This document shows, piece by piece, positions 8,647 to 17,806 of a stretch of 64,000 bases of DNA (within the stretch, counting starts at the first letter, position 1; every line of letters begins with the position of its first letter). A program made the position numbers and the translations under genes. The notes beneath the pieces are model-generated. The model had not been told where the DNA came from, searched no databases, and worked only from the letters and a program-made list of their open reading frames with translations. Origin of the DNA: Streptomyces longispororuber (GTDB lineage Bacteria > Actinomycetota > Actinomycetes > Streptomycetales > Streptomycetaceae); assembly GCF_014656095.1 (NCBI RefSeq), contig NZ_BNBT01000011.1:1-64000 (forward strand), given 5' to 3'.

Positions 8647-9900
8647 ATGCCAGCAGACCTCGCCGTCATCGGCCTCGGCCACCTCGGCCTGCCCCTGGCG
8701 CAGGCCGCCGCCCACAGCGGCATCGCCACCATCGGCTACGACCCCGTCCGCGCGCCCGAGCTGGCGAGCGGCCGACTTCCCGGCGACGGCGCCGAGGGCA
8801 CCCTCACCGCCGCCGACGTCCGCCGGATGCTGGCGGGCGGCTTCCGGCCGACGACCGACCCGGCCGAACTGGGCCGCGTCCGCACGGCCGTCATCTGCGC
8901 GCCCACGCCCCAGGCCGCGGACCGCACGCTGGACCTCAGCCATGTGGCCGAGGCCGCCCGCGCACTGGCGGCGCGGCTGCGCCCGCACACCACGGTCATC
9001 CTGGAGTCCCCCGCCTACCCGGGCACCACGGAGGAGTTCCTCCGCCCCCTGCTCGAAGAGGGCTCCGGCCTGCGCGCGGGGCGCGACTTCCACCTCGCCC
9101 ACTCCCCCGGCCGCCTGGACCCCGGCAACCGCACCCACGGCTACGCGGCCACCCCCAAGGTCATCGGCGGCCTCACCCCCGCCTGCACCGAGTCCGCGGC
9201 CGCCTTCTACGGCCGCCTCACCGACAAGGTCGTCCGCGCGCGGGGGCCGCGGGAGGCGGAGACCGTGCACCTCCTGGAGACCAACTACCGGCACGTGAAC
9301 ATGGCCCTGGTCAACGAGATGGCCGTGTTCTGCCACGACCTCGGCATCGACCTGTGGGACGTCATCCGCTGCGCCGAGACCAAGCCGTTCGGCTTCCAGG
9401 CCTTCCGCCCGGGCCCCGGGGTCGGCGGCCACGGCACCGCCCTGGACGTGCCGAGCCCGGCCCACGGCACCCGCCCGCTGCGCCTGGTGGAGCTCGCGCA
9501 GCAGGTCAACGACCGCATGCCCGGCTATGTGATCCAGCGCGCCGCCGCCCTGCTCAACGAGCACGGCAAGTCCGCCCGCGGCGCCCGGGTGCTGCTGCTC
9601 GGTGTCACGTACAAGCCGGACGTCTCCGACCAGCAGGGCGCCCCCGCCCAGGAGATCGCGGTCCGCCTCATGCAGCTCGGCGCCGCTGTCAGCTACCACG
9701 ACCCTTATGTCGCCCATTGGAACGTTCTCGGCCATCCGGTGCCCCGCGCGGACAGCCTGTACGACGTGGCCGCCGAGGCCGATCTGACGATCCTGCTCCA
9801 GCACCACCGCACCTACGACCTCCAGGGGCTCGCCGTCAAGGCCCAACTGCTCCTGGACACCCGGGGCGCCACCCCGGCGGGCGCGGCCCACCGCCTCTGA
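8647..9900 (+). CDS. Nucleotide-sugar dehydrogenase family protein lacking catalytic Cys and Lys
   Basis: A 417-residue protein of the UDP-glucose / UDP-ManNAc 6-dehydrogenase family. It has an N-terminal Rossmann motif VIGLGHLGLPLA, a central dimerisation segment (TNYRHVNMALVNEMA) and a C-terminal UDP-binding domain with VLLLGVTYKPDVSD. Active members carry a nucleophilic Cys in GVGGHC and a Lys in the ExxKL motif. Here these positions read GVGGHG (Gly263) and ETVHLL (His208), and the usual SPER block reads SPGR. Two-step oxidation to a uronic acid therefore looks unlikely as classically described. The ATG at 8647 follows GGGAAGGG at some distance and starts exactly at the Rossmann fold. It stands alone with no glycosyltransferase neighbours. 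Confidence 0.85.
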   Translation: MPADLAVIGLGHLGLPLAQAAAHSGIATIGYDPVRAPELASGRLPGDGAEGTLTAADVRRMLAGGFRPTTDPAELGRVRTAVICAPTPQAADRTLDLSHVAEAARALAARLRPHTTVILESPAYPGTTEEFLRPLLEEGSGLRAGRDFHLAHSPGRLDPGNRTHGYAATPKVIGGLTPACTESAAAFYGRLTDKVVRARGPREAETVHLLETNYRHVNMALVNEMAVFCHDLGIDLWDVIRCAETKPFGFQAFRPGPGVGGHGTALDVPSPAHGTRPLRLVELAQQVNDRMPGYVIQRAAALLNEHGKSARGARVLLLGVTYKPDVSDQQGAPAQEIAVRLMQLGAAVSYHDPYVAHWNVLGHPVPRADSLYDVAAEADLTILLQHHRTYDLQGLAVKAQLLLDTRGATPAGAAHRL

Positions 9901-9999
9901 CCCACGGCAACCCCCTGGGACCCGTCGGCCGCTGCTGCTACCGTGCGGATCCAGCCATTTACCGCACACCAGTGCGCTCATGTCTCAGGGGGACTCCAG

Positions 10000-10590
10000 A
10001 TGACGCAGCCCACGCCTCCAGGCCAGCAGGGCCAGCCCTACGGCTACCAGCAGCCGCAGCAGCCCTACGGCCAGCCCGGCTACGGCCACCCCCAGCAGCC
10101 GCACCCGCCCCAGCAGCCGTACGCCGCCTTCCCGCAGCAGAACGGCTACCAGCAGCCCCACATGGTGCCCGCCCCGCCCGCTCCCGCCCGGGACAACGTG
10201 GGCCTGGGCCTGGCGGTCGCCCTGGTGACCGCCCTGGTCGCCGCGGGCGTGTACGGCGCGGTCATCGGAGCCACCGAGCACGAGATCGGCTGGGCCGCGG
10301 TCGGCGTCGGCTTCCTCGTGGGCCTGGCCGCCGGCAAGACCGGGGGCCGCAACCCCGTGCTGGGCGTGATCGCGGCCGCCCTGTCGCTCGGCGCCGTCTA
10401 CCTGGGGCAGCTCATCGGCGCGGCCGCGGTCATCGCCGACAAGTTCAACATGAGCTTCACGGACATCTTCGTCGACCACTTCGACGTCCTGCAGAAGGCC
10501 TGGAAGGAGGAGGCCGACGCCATGACGTTCGTGTTCTTCGCGATCGCCGCGGTGGCCGCCTTCGGCAGCGCCAAGCGCGCCGCGCAGTGA
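10000..10590 (+). CDS. Small Pro/Gln-rich multi-pass membrane protein, unknown function
   Basis: A 196-residue protein. The first 60 residues are rich in Gln, Pro, Tyr and Gly (PYGYQQPQQPYGQPGYG type), a common cytoplasmic tail in actinobacterial membrane proteins. Hydrophobic segments follow at about residues 65-90, 95-115, 120-148 and 175-192, with RDNVGLGLAVALV starting the first. The ATG at 10000 has GGGGGACTCC upstream, so longer in-frame starts before it are rejected. It has no enzyme motif. It converges on guaB3 and is separated from it by two hairpins. Confidence 0.85.
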   Translation: MTQPTPPGQQGQPYGYQQPQQPYGQPGYGHPQQPHPPQQPYAAFPQQNGYQQPHMVPAPPAPARDNVGLGLAVALVTALVAAGVYGAVIGATEHEIGWAAVGVGFLVGLAAGKTGGRNPVLGVIAAALSLGAVYLGQLIGAAAVIADKFNMSFTDIFVDHFDVLQKAWKEEADAMTFVFFAIAAVAAFGSAKRAAQ

Positions 10591-10593
10591 CGG

Positions 10594-10644
10594 CGTACCC
10601 GTAGCCGTACTCCTGTACGCAGTACGGCTACGGCTACGGGTACG
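10594..10644. repeat. Inverted repeat with six-base internal duplication
   Basis: Left arm 10594-10611 and right arm 10621-10644 are complementary, but the right arm carries an extra CTACGG copy. It lies immediately after the membrane-protein stop codon and before a separate terminator hairpin. Confidence 0.7.
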
Positions 10645-10645
10645 A

Positions 10646-10689
10646 AAAAGGGGTCCGAGTCCGCCTGACGGCGGGCCCGGGCCCCTTTT
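10646..10689. terminator. Bidirectional intrinsic terminator between convergent genes
   Basis: AAAAGGGG (10646-10653) pairs with CCCCTTTT (10682-10689), and the inner CCGCC/GGCGG closes on a TGAC-type loop. A T-run is present in both directions, which suits the convergent ends of the membrane protein gene and guaB3. Confidence 0.8.
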
Positions 10690-10720
10690 CGTGGGTCGTG
10701 CGCTCAGTGCCGGGGGAACG

Positions 10721-11845
10721 TCACCGCTTGTGCTGCGAGTCCGCCACCGTGACCTCGACGCGCTGGAACTCCTTGAGCTCGCTGTAGCCGGTCGTGGCCA
10801 TCGCGCGGCGCAGCGCCCCGAAGAAGTTCATCGAGCCGTCGGGGATGTGCGACGGGCCGGTGAGGATCTCCTCGGTGGTGCCGACCGTGCCCAGGTCGAC
10901 CTTCTTGCCGCGCGGCACGTCCTCGTGGACGGCCTCCATGCCCCAGTGGTGGCCCTTGCCCGGCGCGTCCGTGGCGCGCGCCAGCGGGGAGCCCACCATC
11001 ACGGCGTCCGCGCCGCAGGCGATGGCCTTGGGCAGGTCGCCCGACCAGCCCACGCCGCCGTCGGCGATGACGTGCACGTAGCGGCCGCCGGACTCGTCCA
11101 TGTAGTCCCGGCGGGCGGCGGCGACGTCGGCCACCGCGGTGGCCATGGGGACCTGGATGCCCAGGACGTTGCGCGTGGTGTGCGCGGCGCCGCCGCCGAA
11201 GCCGACGAGGACGCCGGCCGCGCCGGTGCGCATCAGGTGCAGGGCCGCGGTGTACGTGGCGCAGCCGCCGACGATGACCGGGACGTCCAGCTCGTAGATG
11301 AACTGCTTCAGGTTCAGCGGCTCGGCGGCGCCGGAGACGTGCTCGGCCGAGACGGTCGTGCCGCGGATCACGAAGATGTCCACGCCCGCGTCCACGACGG
11401 CCTTGGAGAACTGGGCGGTGCGCTGCGGGGAGAGCGCGGCGGCGGTGACGACGCCGGAGTCGCGCACCTCCTTGATGCGCTGCCCGATCAGCTCCTCCTT
11501 GATGGGCGCGGCGTAGATCTCCTGGAGGCGGCGCGTCGCGGCCTCGGCGGGCAGCTCCGCGATCTCGTCGAGCAGCGGCTGCGGGTCCTCGTACCGCGTC
11601 CACAGGCCTTCGAGGTTCAGCACGCCGAGGCCGCCGAGCTCGCCGATGCGGATGGCGGTCGCGGGCGACACCACGGAGTCCATGGGGGCCGCGAGGAAGG
11701 GCAGCTCGAAGCGGTAGGCGTCGATCTGCCAGGCGATCGAGACCTCCTTCGGGTCGCGGGTGCGCCGACTCGGTACGACGGCGATGTCGTCGAAGGCGTA
11801 CGCCCGGCGGCCGCGCTTGCCGCGCCCGATCTCGATCTCAGTCAC
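10721..11845 (-). CDS. guaB3: GuaB3-type IMP dehydrogenase-related protein
   Basis: A 374-residue TIM-barrel protein of the GuaB3 family, found beside guaB in actinobacteria. It lacks the CBS pair of true IMP dehydrogenase. The IMPDH signature loop GSICTTR appears here as GGGAAHTTR, so the catalytic Cys is replaced by His. The N-terminal AYAFDDIAVVPSRRTRD, central FLAAPMDSVVSP and C-terminal VGTTEEILTGPSHIPDG blocks are intact. The reaction is not settled by sequence; a role in guanine nucleotide metabolism is inferred from family and neighbourhood. The ATG at 11845 begins MTEIEIGRGKRGRRAY. It lies downstream of guaB but beyond a strong terminator, so it probably has its own promoter. Confidence 0.93.
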   Translation of the reverse strand: MTEIEIGRGKRGRRAYAFDDIAVVPSRRTRDPKEVSIAWQIDAYRFELPFLAAPMDSVVSPATAIRIGELGGLGVLNLEGLWTRYEDPQPLLDEIAELPAEAATRRLQEIYAAPIKEELIGQRIKEVRDSGVVTAAALSPQRTAQFSKAVVDAGVDIFVIRGTTVSAEHVSGAAEPLNLKQFIYELDVPVIVGGCATYTAALHLMRTGAAGVLVGFGGGAAHTTRNVLGIQVPMATAVADVAAARRDYMDESGGRYVHVIADGGVGWSGDLPKAIACGADAVMVGSPLARATDAPGKGHHWGMEAVHEDVPRGKKVDLGTVGTTEEILTGPSHIPDGSMNFFGALRRAMATTGYSELKEFQRVEVTVADSQHKR

Positions 11846-11905
11846 TGGTGTGGCCCTTCAGCTTTCCTACGGCACTCCGTATGCCGTTCCAGTATCCCCG
11901 ACACA

Positions 11906-11951
11906 CGCGCGTGGGGGCGGCCCGGGGATTCCCGGGCCGCCCCCACGCGCG
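11906..11951 (-). terminator. Perfect 21-bp stem-loop after guaB
   Basis: Arms 11906-11926 and 11931-11951 are perfectly complementary around a GATT loop, extremely GC-rich. It follows the guaB stop codon and precedes the guaB3 start. There is no T-run, as is common for Streptomyces terminators. Confidence 0.8.
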
Positions 11952-11979
11952 CGTGCGCGCCGTTCGCGCTGCTCTCGGC

Positions 11980-13530
<1,551 letters not shown>

Positions 13531-13718
13531 CTAACGGGAAGCAGGGCTCTCTCATTCCACCGTTCCCGGCGGCCCGGGGCTTCGTAGATTCGTACAGGGC
13601 AGGACCGTGGCCCGTCCCAACTGGGGTTTGCCCGGCACCGCCGGACAGGCTCGTCGGGCTTCCCGCCGTCGCGGCGGAAGAAATACGGCTGCGCCACCGC
13701 CCGGCGGAAGCCGGAAAG

Positions 13719-14384
13719 CTACTGCTCGGCCAGGGCGCGCAGGCGGCTCAGGGCCCGGTGCTGGGCGACCCGGACGGCGCCGGGGGACATGCCGAGCACC
13801 TGCCCGGTCTCCTCCGCCGTCAGGCCGACGGCGACGCGCAGGAGCAGCAGCTCACGCTGGTTCTCGGGGAGGTTGGCGAGCAGCTTCTTGGCCCACTCGG
13901 CGTCGCTGCTGAGCAGCGCCCGCTCCTCGGGGCCGAGGGAGTCGTCCGGGCGCTCGGGCATCTCGTCCGAGGGGACAGCGGTCGAGCCCGGGTGCCGCAT
14001 CGCGGCCCGCTGGAGGTCCGCGACCTTGTGCGCGGCGATGGCGAAGACGAAGGCTTCGAAGGGCCGCCCCGTGTCGCGGTAGCGCGGCAGCGCGAGCAGG
14101 ACCGCCACGCAGACTTCCTGCGCGAGGTCCTCCACGAAGTGGCGGGCGTCACCCGGCAGCCGGGACAGCCGGGTGCGGCAGTAGCGGAGGGCGAGGGGGT
14201 GGACGTGGGCCAGGAGGTCGTGCGTGGCCTGCTCGTCGCCCTCGACGGCGCGAAGGACGAGGGCACCGATCACCGTCGTCTTGTTCTCGCGCATCGGTCC
14301 ATGGTGCCTTGGCGCCGGCTGTTCCGCGGCACCGCGTCCGTAGTTGTGCGCCGAAGCGTTATGAGCAGGTGCGCCGAAGCTCAT
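13719..14384 (-). CDS. shbA: ECF-type RNA polymerase sigma factor, ShbA orthologue
   Basis: An ECF sigma factor of 221 residues from the chosen start. Region 2 lies at about residues 55-120 ([20 protein letters not shown], then [17 protein letters not shown]) and region 4 at the C-terminus ([18 protein letters not shown], then a helix-turn-helix [22 protein letters not shown]). The position between guaB and bldM is that of ShbA, which in other Streptomyces drives transcription of the principal sigma gene hrdB. The ATG at 14384 has GGAGGG nine bases upstream and is preferred; ATG 14294 and a longer frame to 14435 are alternatives. No anti-sigma gene is adjacent. The orthologue name rests on synteny recalled from S. 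coelicolor and S. griseus. Confidence 0.88.
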   Translation of the reverse strand: MSFGAPAHNASAHNYGRGAAEQPAPRHHGPMRENKTTVIGALVLRAVEGDEQATHDLLAHVHPLALRYCRTRLSRLPGDARHFVEDLAQEVCVAVLLALPRYRDTGRPFEAFVFAIAAHKVADLQRAAMRHPGSTAVPSDEMPERPDDSLGPEERALLSSDAEWAKKLLANLPENQRELLLLRVAVGLTAEETGQVLGMSPGAVRVAQHRALSRLRALAEQ

Positions 14385-14508
14385 CTCCCGCACCCTCCCC
14401 TTCCGCTCGGCCGACTCGTCCCCAAGGAACTCCACACCTCAAGGATGCGGCATCGGCGGCGAAGCGCCACAAGCCGCTCCCGGAGCGGGCGGTGACGGGC
14501 GTCCATGG

Positions 14509-14534
14509 CCCCGCCCGCCGCGCGGCGGGCGGGG
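14509..14534 (-). terminator. Perfect 26-base GC palindrome after bldM
   Basis: Bases 14509-14534 form a perfect self-complementary sequence of only G and C, extended by weaker pairing of GGCGT/ACGCC outside. It lies downstream of the bldM stop and upstream of the shbA start, and is a likely terminator or mRNA 3'-end stabiliser for bldM. Confidence 0.6.
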
Positions 14535-14560
14535 AACGCCATGCCCCCGCGACGACCCAC

Positions 14561-15172
14561 CTAGCGAACCAGGCCCCAGCGGAAGCCGAGCGCCACCGCG
14601 TGCGCGCGGTCCGAGGCGCCGAGCTTCTTGAACAGACGCCTGGCGTGGGTCTTCACCGTGTCCTCGGAGAGGAAGAGCTCGCGCCCGATCTCCGCGTTGG
14701 ACCGGCCGTGGCTCATGCCCTCGAGCACCTGGATCTCACGCGCGGTGAGCGTGGGCGCGGCGCCCATCTCGGCGGAGCGCAGCCGCCGCGGCGCCAGCCG
14801 CCAGGTCGGGTCGGCGAGGGCCTGCGTGACGGTCGCGCGCAGCTCGGCGCGCGAGGCGTCCTTGTGCAGATAGCCGCGGGCGCCCGCGGCGACCGCGAGC
14901 GCGACCCCGTCCAGGTCCTCGGCGACGGTGAGCATGATGATGCGCGCGCCGGGGTCGGCGGAGAGCAGCCGCCGCACGGTCTCGACGCCGCCCAGACCGG
15001 GCATGCGTACGTCCATCAGGATCAGGTCCGAGCGGTCGGCGCCCCAGCGGCGGAGGACTTCCTCGCCGTTGGCCGCTGTCGTCACACGCTCGACGCCGGG
15101 CACGGTCGCGACCGCGCGGCGCAGCGCCTCTCGGGCGAGCGGGGAGTCGTCGCAGACGAGGACGGATGTCAT
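14561..15172 (-). CDS. bldM: Orphan response regulator BldM
   Basis: A developmental transcription factor that in Streptomyces acts as a homodimer on early targets and as a heterodimer with WhiI on late ones. The 203-residue protein has a receiver domain (VLVCDDSPL, Asp54 in LILMDVRMPG, HKD at the switch end) and a C-terminal LuxR-type helix-turn-helix (LTAREIQVLEGMSHGRSNAE). The ATG at 15172 is chosen because GGAGGG lies six to seven bases upstream. The in-frame extension to 15232 lacks such a site. No histidine kinase gene is adjacent. It is divergent from whiD and preceded by a candidate sigma-BldN promoter. Confidence 0.97.
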   Translation of the reverse strand: MTSVLVCDDSPLAREALRRAVATVPGVERVTTAANGEEVLRRWGADRSDLILMDVRMPGLGGVETVRRLLSADPGARIIMLTVAEDLDGVALAVAAGARGYLHKDASRAELRATVTQALADPTWRLAPRRLRSAEMGAAPTLTAREIQVLEGMSHGRSNAEIGRELFLSEDTVKTHARRLFKKLGASDRAHAVALGFRWGLVR

Positions 15173-15549
15173 GGCCGCCCTCCGCAGCTGATGCGCGTCA
15201 CCTTGAGCCTCCAGGCTGGTACAAGTCGTCACCTGAGCGGTTGACGCTCTCGGACATCTGCCCGAGCGCTTGTTGTTTCAACCGCCTCCGCACTCTCAAC
15301 GACGGTCACTCGAAAGAGTTACGGGTCGGTCAGCCACCTTCGGCACTCTACGTGAGGGCGCGGACACGGCACAGACAGCACGGACCGGTACATCGCCTAT
15401 TGCGGTCTATGCCCCATTTAGCGGCTTTTCTTCCCTTTTCAAGGTGTCTGTGGCTAGATTCGCAATGAGTCATATTTTCATCTCCTTAGACAGTAGATGT
15501 ACGGTCATGGGCACCGTCCGCGTCACCACGGCTACACAGGAGACACGCA
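15173..15549. other. Divergent bldM-whiD control region, AT-rich
   Basis: This 377-base gap separates the starts of bldM (minus) and whiD (plus). It is clearly richer in A and T than the surrounding coding DNA, especially 15400-15510. It holds the candidate bldM promoter (15296-15323) and the whiD ribosome-binding site AGGAGA at 15538-15543. I see no convincing housekeeping promoter for whiD. Confidence 0.7.
15296..15323 (-). promoter_or_regulatory. Candidate sigma-BldN promoter of bldM
   Basis: On the minus strand CGTAAC (15323-15318) is followed after 16 bases by CGTTGA (15301-15296). This is the -35/-10 pair and spacing I recall for sigma-BldN, including the bldM P1 promoter. It predicts a leader of about 115 bases before the bldM ATG at 15172. 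Confidence 0.8.
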
Positions 15550-16029
15550 ATGGCAGATTTCTCCCGCCTCCCCGGACCGAACGCTGATCTGTGGGACTGG
15601 CAGCTCCTCGCGGCCTGCCGTGGGGTGGACAGCTCGCTCTTCTTCCACCCGGAGGGCGAGCGCGGTGCGGCGCGGAGCGCGCGCGAGAACTCGGCCAAGG
15701 AGGTCTGCATGCGGTGCCCGGTGCGCGCGGAGTGCGCCGCGCACGCGCTCGCGGTACGGGAGCCGTACGGCGTGTGGGGCGGCCTGACCGAGGACGAGCG
15801 CGAGGAGCTGATGGGCCGCGCCCGGAACCGCCTGGTCACGGCGGCCAGTACGGCCGGCGCGACCAGCACGGCCGGTGCATCCAGCACGGCCGGTGCGCCC
15901 AGGATGTCCGACACATCCGGTAGACCCGATACATCGAGCACATCGAGTACATCCAGTACATCCGGTACGCCCAGTACCGGCGTCGGCGCGTCCAGTACGG
16001 GCGGAGGCGGGCGCAGTCCGGCCCCCTGA
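15550..16029 (+). CDS. whiD: WhiB-family [4Fe-4S] protein WhiD, with long repeat tail
   Basis: An iron-sulfur transcription factor needed for spore maturation in Streptomyces; WhiB-like proteins bind the principal sigma factor. The four cluster ligands are Cys23, Cys53, Cys56 and Cys62 (CxxC plus CxxxxxC), followed by the GVWGG turn (74-78) and the basic RARNRL segment. The ATG at 15550 is preceded by AGGAGA. The conserved part ends near residue 97. Residues about 98-159 are a Ser/Thr/Gly/Ala-rich tail built from DNA repeats, longer than I recall for other WhiD proteins. It is divergent from bldM, as in S. coelicolor. Confidence 0.96.
   Translation: MADFSRLPGPNADLWDWQLLAACRGVDSSLFFHPEGERGAARSARENSAKEVCMRCPVRAECAAHALAVREPYGVWGGLTEDEREELMGRARNRLVTAASTAGATSTAGASSTAGAPRMSDTSGRPDTSSTSSTSSTSGTPSTGVGASSTGGGGRSPAP
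15843..15995 (+). repeat. Tandem 18-bp and 9-bp repeats coding the WhiD tail
   Basis: An 18-bp unit of the type CAGCACGGCCGGTGCATC recurs in 15843-15900. From about 15930 a 9-bp unit (TACATCCAG and variants) recurs. Both periods are multiples of three, so they keep the frame and code Thr-Ala-Gly-Ala-Ser-Ser and Thr-Ser-Ser units. Confidence 0.75.
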
Positions 16030-16053
16030 CTCCGTGAAGGAACGTTTCTGCTG

Positions 16054-16086
16054 GGGCCGGAGGCCCCGGCTCAGGGCCTCCGGCCC
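16054..16086. terminator. Terminator hairpin between convergent whiD and lysR-type gene
   Basis: GGGCCGGAGGCCC (16054-16066) and GGGCCTCCGGCCC (16074-16086) form a perfect 13-bp stem with a seven-base loop. The right arm overlaps the last codons of the LysR-type gene. Confidence 0.75.
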
Positions 16087-16979
16087 GCCGTCGCGACGCC
16101 CGTGAGGTGGTCGAGCGTCGCCGCCACCGCCGGCACCTGCGCCAGGTCGGGCAGGGTGAGCGCGACGATCTCGCGCCGCACGGCCGGCTCCACCGCCACC
16201 GCGCGGGCCCCCTTGGCGCGCACCGACTCCAGGGCGAGCTCGGGCAGCACCGCCACGCCGAGCCCGGCGCCGACCAGGCCGATCACCGCCGGGTAGTCGT
16301 CCGTCGCGAAGTCGATACGGGGTTCGAAGCCCGCGCCCCGGCAGACCTCGACGAGCTGGCGGCGGCAGCGCGGGCAGCCCGCGATCCACGACTCGTCCGC
16401 CAGTTCACCGATCGTGACGGCGTCCGCCTTCGCCAGGCGGTGGCCCTCCGGCACGAGGCCGACGAGCCGGTCGGCGAGCAGCGGCCGGACGACGAGGTCG
16501 TCCCACTCCTCGGTGGCCCCGGCCCCCTCGTACCGGAAGGCCACCGCCACGTCGCAGTCGCCCTCGCGGAGCATCTCCACCGAGCGCGGCGGCTCGGCCT
16601 CCTCCAGCGAGACGCGGGTGCCGGGGTGCGCCGCGCGCAGGGCGGCGAGGGCGCCGGGGACGAGCGAGGAGGAGCCGCTGGGGAAGGAGACCAGCCGGAC
16701 CCGGCCCGCGCGGAGCCCGGCGATCGCGGCGACCTCCTCCTCGGCCGCGGTGAGCCCGGCGAGGATGGTCGCGGCGTGCCGGACCAGGGCCTCGCCGGCC
16801 TGGGTGAGGCGCATCTCGCGGCCCGTGCGGATCAGCAGCGGCGTGCCCGTCGACATCTCCAGGGCCTTCATCTGCTGGCTGACGGCGGGCTGGGTGCAGC
16901 CGAGCTCGCGGGCCGCCGCCGAGAAGGAGCCGGTGGCGGCCACGGCGCGCAGGACACGGAGGTGACGGGCCTCGATCAT
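16071..16979 (-). CDS. LysR-family transcriptional regulator
   Basis: A 302-residue regulator. The N-terminal winged helix-turn-helix (about residues 1-60) reads MIEARHLRVLRAVAATGSFS followed by LGCTQPAVSQQM. The rest is a two-lobed periplasmic-binding-protein-like effector domain (about 90-300). The start is set at ATG 16979, because family members begin within a few residues of the recognition helix, rather than the upstream in-frame extension to 17039. It is divergent from the MOSC gene at 17060, and an inverted repeat of LysR type (17005-17023) sits in the 80-base gap. It probably controls itself and the MOSC gene. Its effector is unknown. Confidence 0.93.
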   Translation of the reverse strand: MIEARHLRVLRAVAATGSFSAAARELGCTQPAVSQQMKALEMSTGTPLLIRTGREMRLTQAGEALVRHAATILAGLTAAEEEVAAIAGLRAGRVRLVSFPSGSSSLVPGALAALRAAHPGTRVSLEEAEPPRSVEMLREGDCDVAVAFRYEGAGATEEWDDLVVRPLLADRLVGLVPEGHRLAKADAVTIGELADESWIAGCPRCRRQLVEVCRGAGFEPRIDFATDDYPAVIGLVGAGLGVAVLPELALESVRAKGARAVAVEPAVRREIVALTLPDLAQVPAVAATLDHLTGVATAGRRP

Positions 16980-17004
16980 GCCTTGAGCATAAGTGAGGCT
17001 TGGG

Positions 17005-17023
17005 CGCAATGCACAATATTGCG
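17005..17023. promoter_or_regulatory. LysR-type operator palindrome
   Basis: CGCAAT-N7-ATTGCG is a perfect interrupted palindrome with the T-N11-A character of LysR-type boxes. It is centred between the divergent lysR-type and MOSC genes in locally AT-rich DNA. Confidence 0.6.
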
Positions 17024-17059
17024 TAGCTGCTTTGGGCACCTGCCGCCTAGCCTGACCGT

Positions 17060-17728
17060 ATGAAGCTTCTCTCCGTGAACGTGGGCCAGGCGAAGGCCGT
17101 GCCCTACACCGACTCGCCCGGGGGCGTGACCGGGATCGACAAGCGCCCCGTGGAGGGGCCCGTCCGGGTGAGCGCGCCCGGTCCCAAGGGGACAGGCGGC
17201 AGCGGGCTCGCCGGGGACACGATCTGCGAACTGCGCCACCACGGCGGCAACGACCAGGCGGTGTACGCCTTCGCGCGCGAGGACCTCGACGAGTGGGGGC
17301 GGGTCCTCGACCGGCAGTTCGCCAACGGCGCCTTCGGCGAGAACCTCACCACGACGGGCGTGGACGTGAACGGCGCGCTCATCGGCGAGCGGTGGCGCGT
17401 CGGCCCGCGGCTGCTCCTGGAGGTCACCTCGGCCCGCATCCCGTGCCGGACGTTCCAGGGGCACATCGGCGAGCGGGGCTGGGTGCGGCGGTTCACGCGG
17501 GCGGTGCTGCCCGGCGCGTACCTGCGGGTGCTGGAGCCGGGCGAGATCCAGACCGGGGACCCGGTCGAGGTCGTGCACCGGCCGGACCACGAGATCACCG
17601 TCGCGCTCCAGTTCCGTGCCGTGACGACGGAGCGCGCGCTGCTGCCGCGGCTCCTGGAGGCGGGGGACGCGCTCCACCCCGAGCTGGCCACGAAGGCCCG
17701 TAAGTACGTGGCGAAGCACGGCGATTGA
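17060..17728 (+). CDS. MOSC domain-containing protein (YiiM-like)
   Basis: A 222-residue protein containing the beta-strand MOSC domain, named after molybdenum-cofactor sulfurases and associated with handling molybdenum cofactor or persulfide sulfur. Family landmarks are LRHHGGNDQAVYAFAREDLD (about residues 57-76), FGENLTTTGVD and the Cys-containing SARIPCRTF (about 128-136), where the Cys is the expected sulfur carrier. It contains no aminotransferase or ferredoxin domain. The ATG at 17060 begins MKLLSVNVGQAKAV. It is divergent from a LysR-type regulator and is followed after 78 bases by an SDR gene on the same strand. The substrate is unknown. Confidence 0.93.
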   Translation: MKLLSVNVGQAKAVPYTDSPGGVTGIDKRPVEGPVRVSAPGPKGTGGSGLAGDTICELRHHGGNDQAVYAFAREDLDEWGRVLDRQFANGAFGENLTTTGVDVNGALIGERWRVGPRLLLEVTSARIPCRTFQGHIGERGWVRRFTRAVLPGAYLRVLEPGEIQTGDPVEVVHRPDHEITVALQFRAVTTERALLPRLLEAGDALHPELATKARKYVAKHGD

Positions 17729-17806
17729 CATGGAGGGGCGCTCGCGCGGGCACCGCACCGGGGGTGCGTGGCGCGCGGGCGCCCCCGGCCTCACTAGCCT
17801 TGGTCC

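Noticed and set aside
15360..15546. GACAC pentamers upstream of whiD as WhiA sites
   Set aside because: A five-base match is too common to support a binding site without other evidence.
15843..15995. Possible CRISPR-like array in the whiD tail
   Set aside because: The units are contiguous 9- and 18-bp coding repeats without unique spacers. No cas gene is present in the window.
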